DNA of 64,000 nucleotides from positions 744,001-808,000 of the forward strand of contig CAMLMC010000001.1 in assembly GCA_946481075.1 (NCBI GenBank), in the 5' to 3' direction. A program made the position numbers and the translations under genes. This stretch comes from an uncultured Alphaproteobacteria bacterium (GTDB lineage Bacteria; Pseudomonadota; Alphaproteobacteria; Micavibrionales; Micavibrionaceae). Within the stretch, counting starts at the first letter, position 1. The number at the start of each line of letters is the position of its first letter. Positions 59,727 through 64,000 of this stretch are shown one piece after another. Below the pieces are notes generated by a model, which was not told the origin of the DNA, searched no databases, and was given only the letters and a program-made list of their open reading frames with translations.

Positions 59727-61268
59727 TCAGACTTTCATCTTTGCGCGCAGATAGTCCGCAACCTTATCAAGGGAGATTCGCTCCTGCGCCATTGTGTTGC
59801 GCTCACGCACCGTGACCGTGTTGTCGGCAATTGTGTCGTTGTCGATGGTGAAACAGAACGGCGTGCCGATTTCGTCCTGACGGGCGTAACGCTTGCCGAT
59901 ATTCTGTTTGATATCGAGATCGACCGGGAATTCCTCGCGCAGTTCCATATAAAGTTTCTCCGCGATTTCCGGCTGCCCGTCCTTCGCGGTGAGCGGCAAG
60001 ATCGCGGCCTTCTTCGGCGCGATCTTTGGATGGAAGTTTAGGTAGACGCCAGAGGGACGGTTCGGGTCTGGAGTGTAGGCCTCGCAGAGCAGCGCGAGCA
60101 CGCCGCGCGTCAAACCGGCCGCTGGCTCGATCACATGCGGAATATAACGGTTCTTCGGGTCTTCGGGGTCGATATATTCCATCTTCGTGCCGGAATGCTC
60201 GCCGTGTTGCGTCAGGTCAAAATCGCAACGGTGGGCGATGCCTTCCAGCTCGCCATAACCCGGCGCGGTGAAGGGGAATTTATATTCGATGTCGGTGGTG
60301 CCAAGGCCCGCCTTGGCATAGTGCGACAATTCATCCTTGTCATGATCGCGCATCAGAAGGTTTTCGTCCGCGAGGCCCAGATCCTTCCAGAATTTCTTGC
60401 GCTCTTCGAACCAGAATTTTTGCCATTTCGCGGCCTCGTCCGGATGACAGAACCATTCCAGTTCCATCTGTTCGAATTCGCGGGACCGGAAGATAAAGTT
60501 GCGCGGGTTTACTTCGTTGCGGAACGCCTTGCCGATTTGCGCAATCCCGAACGGCATTTTAACGCGTGAAGAATCGAGCACGTTTTTGTAATTGAGGAAA
60601 ATCCCCTGCGCTGTTTCGGGGCGCAGATAGGCCTTTGAATCATCGCTTTGCGTCGCACCCACGAATGTTTCAAACATCAGGTTGAATTGTTTCGGCTCGG
60701 TCAGCGTGCCAACCGTTTTTGTATCCGGCGCAATAATTTTTGGATAATCCGATGTCGGCACATCAGGAAGGGCGCGTGTTTCATAATCGCTCGCCTTCTT
60801 CATGGTATTAAGCTTCTTCAGACGCTTTTCAATCTCGTCCGGCTCAAGCCCGTCTTGAATGGCGATCCAGTCGCCTTTGCCGTCTTTCGGTACCATAACG
60901 GCCAGATGGTCCTGACGATACCGCAGCTTAGTCTCTCTACAATCCACCATCGGGTCGGAAAAGCCGCCGACATGGCCGGAGGCGACCCATGCTTTTGGGT
61001 TCTGGATGATCGCGCTGTCAACACCGACGATTTGCACCGGGTGCCCGTCGGGGCCAATCGGCGGGCAGAGCACCATGCGGCGCCACCACAAATCGCGCAG
61101 GTTGTTTTTCAGTTCAACGCCCAGCGGACCGTAATCCCAGAAACCATTGATGCCGCCGTAAATGTCGGACGCCGGAAATACAAATCCGCGGCGTTTACAC
61201 AGGGCAACGATATCTTTCATGTCTTTGGTCGGGATTTGGCCTTCTTGGGCCACGGCTGCTTGCGTCAT
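59727..61268 (-). CDS. glyS: Glycine--tRNA ligase, homodimeric (alpha2) type
   Basis: This enzyme charges tRNA-Gly. The 513-residue product is the alpha2-type class II synthetase: YGGINGFWDYGPLGVELK, the class II motif 2 (RNEVNPRNFIFRSREFEQMELEWF), motif 3 (VIEPAAGLTRGVLALL), and a C-terminal anticodon-binding domain. The ATG at 61268 is used because upstream codons translate a GTCAT repeat. Most alphaproteobacteria use the two-gene alpha2-beta2 GlyQ/GlyS instead, so the type is notable. Confidence 0.95.
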   Translation of the reverse strand: MTQAAVAQEGQIPTKDMKDIVALCKRRGFVFPASDIYGGINGFWDYGPLGVELKNNLRDLWWRRMVLCPPIGPDGHPVQIVGVDSAIIQNPKAWVASGHVGGFSDPMVDCRETKLRYRQDHLAVMVPKDGKGDWIAIQDGLEPDEIEKRLKKLNTMKKASDYETRALPDVPTSDYPKIIAPDTKTVGTLTEPKQFNLMFETFVGATQSDDSKAYLRPETAQGIFLNYKNVLDSSRVKMPFGIAQIGKAFRNEVNPRNFIFRSREFEQMELEWFCHPDEAAKWQKFWFEERKKFWKDLGLADENLLMRDHDKDELSHYAKAGLGTTDIEYKFPFTAPGYGELEGIAHRCDFDLTQHGEHSGTKMEYIDPEDPKNRYIPHVIEPAAGLTRGVLALLCEAYTPDPNRPSGVYLNFHPKIAPKKAAILPLTAKDGQPEIAEKLYMELREEFPVDLDIKQNIGKRYARQDEIGTPFCFTIDNDTIADNTVTVRERNTMAQERISLDKVADYLRAKMKV

Positions 61269-61291
61269 AAAAACCTCTATTGATCTTAGAA

Positions 61292-61375
61292 TGTCATCCT
61301 GAAGAAGCGCGCAGCGCGACTGAAGGATCTCCTGCCAAAAACCATGGGATTCTTCGCTTCGCTCGGAATGACAGG
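61292..61375. repeat. GTCAT-type intergenic inverted repeat
   Basis: The element opens TGTCATCCTGAAGAAGCG and closes with GATTCTTCGCTTCGCTCGGAATGACA: both outer ends read TGTCAT on their own strand. It resembles the element at 19868-19925. It lies upstream of glyS; its minus-strand translation gives the spurious SERSEE peptide. Confidence 0.8.
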
Positions 61376-61431
61376 ATGCAGAAATGTATAAGGATTTTGG
61401 CCAGTTAGGCAAGGAATATGAGAAGAAAGAA

Positions 61432-61507
61432 TGGTGGCTGCGGAGGGATTCGAACCCTCGACCTACTGATTAAAAGTCAGTTGCTCTACCAACTGAGCTA
61501 CGCAACC
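61432..61507 (-). tRNA. tRNA-Lys (anticodon TTT)
   Basis: The 76 bases form a complete cloverleaf with encoded CCA. The acceptor pairs GGTTGCG with CGCAGCC, the anticodon stem ACTGA/TCAGT closes the loop CTTTTAA (TTT), and the T arm is GAGGGTTCGAATCCCTC. It lies between glyS and coaD. Confidence 0.97.
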
Positions 61508-61634
61508 ACTGCCCGTAAAAGGCTTGCAGAACATAAGAAGGTAGAACCGCCGCGTCAAGCACAGTTTTCGCCCTTTTCCGCCAAATTCCTAAAAAAATTC
61601 GGGTTTTTTGTCCAAATGGGTAAAAACCGGCAAA

Positions 61635-62135
61635 TTAGCGGCGGGCGGCATCGAGACGCGCCAGCGTCATCGGTGTCACGAATTCCGACACATCACCGCC
61701 CAAGGCGTGGATTTCCTTAACGAACGAGGCCGAAACAAACTGCCATTTGTCGGCGGCCATCAGGAAGACGGTGTCGATATCGGGGGCCATGCTGGCATTC
61801 ATGCCCGCCATCTGGAATTCATATTCAAAATCGGACACGGCACGCAATCCGCGGAAAATACAGTTGGCCTTCTGTTCGCGGGCAAAATGGATCAACAGGT
61901 TATCAAAGGAAATGACGTCGATCTCGCAAAATTTCTCCGGCATATTGTCGCAATCGTTGCGCACCATGTCGAGGCGTTCTTCCACGGTGAAAAGCGGATT
62001 TTTGCGGGCGTTGCTGGCCACGGCGACGATCAGGCGGTCCACCTGGCGGCTGGCGCGCTTGATTAAATGAAGGTGCCCCTTGGTGATGGGGTCAAACGTG
62101 CCGGGGTAAATACCAATACGGGGACTCTGGCTCAT
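61635..62135 (-). CDS. coaD: Phosphopantetheine adenylyltransferase
   Basis: CoaD makes dephospho-CoA from phosphopantetheine and ATP, the fourth step of CoA synthesis. The 166-residue product has GIYPGTFDPITKGHLHLI with the T-x-G-H motif (T18-KG-H21), the ISS-like FDNLLIHFAREQ region and RGLRAVSDFEYEFQM. The ATG at 62135 (MSQSPRIG) matches homologues; the 6 extra residues are unlikely. Confidence 0.96.
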   Translation of the reverse strand: MSQSPRIGIYPGTFDPITKGHLHLIKRASRQVDRLIVAVASNARKNPLFTVEERLDMVRNDCDNMPEKFCEIDVISFDNLLIHFAREQKANCIFRGLRAVSDFEYEFQMAGMNASMAPDIDTVFLMAADKWQFVSASFVKEIHALGGDVSEFVTPMTLARLDAARR

Positions 62136-62199
62136 GCCGCCTTTGTAGCGCATGGCCCCGTCCCCGCCAAGGTATATCTCGCAATTTCAGATGCGGTCT

Positions 62200-62325
62200 T
62201 TACTTATCAGGCACTCCCGCCGATGCAGCCTTCATCCGGTCCTGCGCTTCGCGTGTTACCTGAGCGCTGATCACAGCGGACATGGCATCACCAACTTTAT
62301 GCATACCTTCAACGAAATCGTTCAT
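62200..62325 (-). CDS. Small protein of 41 residues
   Basis: The protein begins MNDFVEGMHKVGDAMSAVIS and ends ASAGVPDK. AAAGG (rc of cctttc, around 62335) lies near the ATG. It is a short, amphipathic helix-rich sequence, without signal or membrane segment. The reading frame is compact and follows cysH on the same strand. A chance ORF cannot be excluded. Confidence 0.5.
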   Translation of the reverse strand: MNDFVEGMHKVGDAMSAVISAQVTREAQDRMKAASAGVPDK

Positions 62326-62399
62326 CGACGACAGCCTTTCTTGTGTGTGGATATAAGAAATAGCTTATCAACAAATTATGTAAAAATTGTTAAAGCCGT

Positions 62400-63110
62400 T
62401 CAAAGTATGAAATTGGACGGGCGTACAACATCCTGTACATGAATGCCGCATTCACCCCGCCCTTGCCCCGGCGCGCTTTCGAACCAGTTTCCGACGGTCG
62501 TATAGCCCTGGGCGAAAAGCGGGTGCTCGGGAAGATCATGTTTTTTCATGTAATCGAAGATGTCTTTCGATGACCAATCGATCAACGGATAGATCTTTGT
62601 CAAAGCCCCCTGCCGTTCGGTAACGCCCAATTCTGCCCGCCGCGGGTTTTGGCCCCTGCGCAGGCCGGTGAGCCATGCGGTTGCACCAAGTTCTGTCAGG
62701 GCGCGATTGAGCGGTTCGATCTTCGTTTCCAGATCGAATTGTTTCTTACGCTCCTCGCCCTGCTCCCATCGCCGCCCTTCCGCCGCTTCCTGTTCTTCCG
62801 GCGTGCGCAAAGCGCGATAGGTATGAAGATTAAGGTTCAGGCGTTTCTGCACCATGTCACGGTATTTATAGACCTCCTCGTGCAAATATCCCGTATCAAT
62901 AAAGACAACAGGGATTTCCGGCGAGACGCTTTGCGCCAGATGAAGAAGAACAGATGATTGAATACCAAAACTGGTGGTCAGGACCAACCGGTTGCCGAAA
63001 TGGTCCAATGCCCATTCGGTGCGCCCCTTCGCATCCATTGCCTCCAGATAATTTAAGGAAACAGAATGGACCGCAGGGTAGAAATCAGACTTAAGAAGGG
63101 AAACAGTCAT
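62400..63110 (-). CDS. cysH: Phosphoadenylyl-sulfate reductase (thioredoxin)
   Basis: CysH reduces PAPS to sulfite with thioredoxin. The 236-residue product has TTSFGIQSSVLLHL (nucleotide-loop), FIDTGYLHEEVY, and the C-terminal ECGIH with the catalytic Cys221. It has no other cysteines, so the iron-sulfur cluster of APS reductases is missing and the PAPS type is favoured. The ATG at 63110 is taken; 16 more residues are open upstream. No other cys gene lies in the window. Confidence 0.92.
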   Translation of the reverse strand: MTVSLLKSDFYPAVHSVSLNYLEAMDAKGRTEWALDHFGNRLVLTTSFGIQSSVLLHLAQSVSPEIPVVFIDTGYLHEEVYKYRDMVQKRLNLNLHTYRALRTPEEQEAAEGRRWEQGEERKKQFDLETKIEPLNRALTELGATAWLTGLRRGQNPRRAELGVTERQGALTKIYPLIDWSSKDIFDYMKKHDLPEHPLFAQGYTTVGNWFESAPGQGRGECGIHVQDVVRPSNFIL

Positions 63111-63256
63111 AACGAAACAACCTTGATTGATAAAATATAGAAGCAAAGCCCGCGTCACAAAGGCGCAAGACTACAAAAAACGGAAATGTGGTGTGAAAAC
63201 AGGTTATCGGTGCGCGGTTAGGCGCAACACATACAGATCATCGCAAAGCAAGGGCG

Positions 63257-63291
63257 AAAAATAACCATGCCATAGAAAATGGCATGGTTAT
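63257..63291 (-). terminator. Rho-independent terminator of gyrA
   Basis: ATAACCATGCCAT (63261-63273) and ATGGCATGGTTAT (63279-63291) are exact complements; on the minus strand the hairpin is followed by TTTTTCG. It lies 39 bases behind the gyrA stop. Confidence 0.92.
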
Positions 63292-63329
63292 CGGGAAAGT
63301 CAATAGGATGTATTTATTCTTGTGCGGGT

Positions 63330-64000
63330 TTAGTTGACGCTACCTTCACCCTCGCCTGCACTGGCTTCGATTGCTTCACCTTCGATGATATCCGCCTCAT
63401 CGCCCTCGCCGTCATCGACCAGCCAGGCAACGGAGACAACCTTCTCATCCTCCGCCACCTTGAACAGCGTAACGCCCTGTGCGGAACGGCCCGTAAAGCG
63501 CACCCCGCCAATCGGCATACGGATCATCTGGCCCGCGTTGGAGATCAACATGACCTGATGGTTGTCGGTTACGGGGAATGTCGCAACGACTTCACCGCCA
63601 TTCTTTTTCGTCAGCGACATATTGGTGATCCCCTGCCCGCCGCGTCCTGTCAGGCGGTATTCATACGCGGATGTACGCTTGCCGAAACCGCCATTGGTGA
63701 CGGTGAGCAGGAATTGTTCCTTGTCCTGCAATTCCTTGAAACGCTCGGCCGACAGTGTGACATTGTCCGCGCCTTCCTCGGTCTCCATGCCCTCTTCGTC
63801 CGCGCCGCGCAGTTTGCTCGCGGCTTTCAAATACGCTGCGCGTTCTTCCGGCGCGGCATCAACATGGCGCAGGACGGACATGGAGATAACTTCGTCGCCA
63901 TCGGCCAGTTTAATCCCGCGAACACCGGTCGATGTGCGGCCCGCAAAGACGCGGATATCATCAACGGCGAAACGGATCGCCTTACCCTTGGCGGTTGCCA
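63330..64000 (-). CDS. gyrA: DNA gyrase subunit A, C-terminal part (cut by window edge)
   Basis: The frame runs in from the right edge and ends at 63330. The visible 222 or so residues are the last blades of the DNA-wrapping beta-pinwheel (KGKAIRF, GRTSTGVRGIKL, KRTSAYEYRLTGRGGQGI, MIRMPIGGVRFTGRSAQGVTLF are GyrA-box-like repeats), followed by an acidic tail (DDGEGDEADIIEGE). The catalytic Tyr region is outside the window. Gyrase introduces negative supercoils in DNA. Confidence 0.95.
   Translation of the reverse strand, partial: ATAKGKAIRFAVDDIRVFAGRTSTGVRGIKLADGDEVISMSVLRHVDAAPEERAAYLKAASKLRGADEEGMETEEGADNVTLSAERFKELQDKEQFLLTVTNGGFGKRTSAYEYRLTGRGGQGITNMSLTKKNGGEVVATFPVTDNHQVMLISNAGQMIRMPIGGVRFTGRSAQGVTLFKVAEDEKVVSVAWLVDDGEGDEADIIEGEAIEASAGEGEGSVN

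Overview
The window is a chromosomal segment of an alphaproteobacterium. The support is the mix of families: DUF3126, class II DAHP synthase, ornithine-lipid synthases OlsB/OlsA, a Kdo/lipid A gene run, ELM1-family protein, SdhE, a TrxB-LysR pair, and the neighbourhood yqeY/dnaG/rpoD/carA/carB/greA that is common in this class. PAS-containing soluble chemoreceptors and mixed GC/AT codon use recall Micavibrio-like lineages, but that finer placement is only a guess. No phage, transposase or CRISPR array was seen. Almost everything is core chromosome with small accessory patches.

Layout. 1-10.7 kb: the start of a GspE/PilB-type ATPase (cut by the left edge), two envelope proteins, two tRNA-Arg genes, a phosphatase, the olsBA pair for ornithine lipids, DUF3126, then a cluster of four exported proteins of unknown role (6.57-10.68 kb), one of them an M23 peptidase. 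11.2-14.3 kb: waaA-lpxK-lpxL-like, the late steps of lipid A-Kdo assembly. 14.4-20.6 kb: class II DAHP synthase, NAD synthase, a divergent ClpS-like protein, gltX, trmJ, rpsD. 20.7-24.4 kb: small and secreted proteins, a tRNA with a duplicated 3' end, a membrane methyltransferase-like protein. 24.4-29.0 kb: rpoD and dnaG with two small genes downstream. 29.2-32.8 kb: two paralogous cytosolic chemoreceptors, then a short promoter-small ORF-terminator unit. 32.8-41.4 kb: yqeY, the carA-methyltransferase-carbonic anhydrase-carB operon, an EF-hand protein, greA, a CYTH protein, an Lrp regulator. 41.5-49.9 kb: ELM1 protein, PQ-loop protein, trxB-lysR, a likely sRNA, two lipase-like genes, an aminotransferase that overlaps one of them tail to tail, and an AmgK-like sugar kinase. 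50-56.4 kb: mfd, sdhE, recG. 56.5-64 kb: a large protein of unknown function, DUF502, an alpha2-type glycyl-tRNA synthetase, tRNA-Lys, coaD, cysH and the 3' part of gyrA (cut by the right edge).

How genes work together. The carA/carB operon encloses a beta-carbonic anhydrase that could supply bicarbonate to carbamoyl-phosphate synthase. olsBA, waaA-lpxK-lpxL and the two lipase-like genes all act on envelope lipids. mfd, recG, gyrA, dnaG and rpoD cover DNA repair, topology, replication and transcription. Three copies of short GTCAT-type intergenic repeats lie next to gene ends.

The most unusual items are the exported M23/cysteine-rich gene cluster, the ClpS-like protein without the usual N-degron residues, the 162-bp convergent overlap of a hydrolase with an aminotransferase, the carbonic anhydrase inside the car operon, and a structured sRNA candidate with exposed CCUCCC. 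All functions are inferred by reading the sequence; no database search was run.
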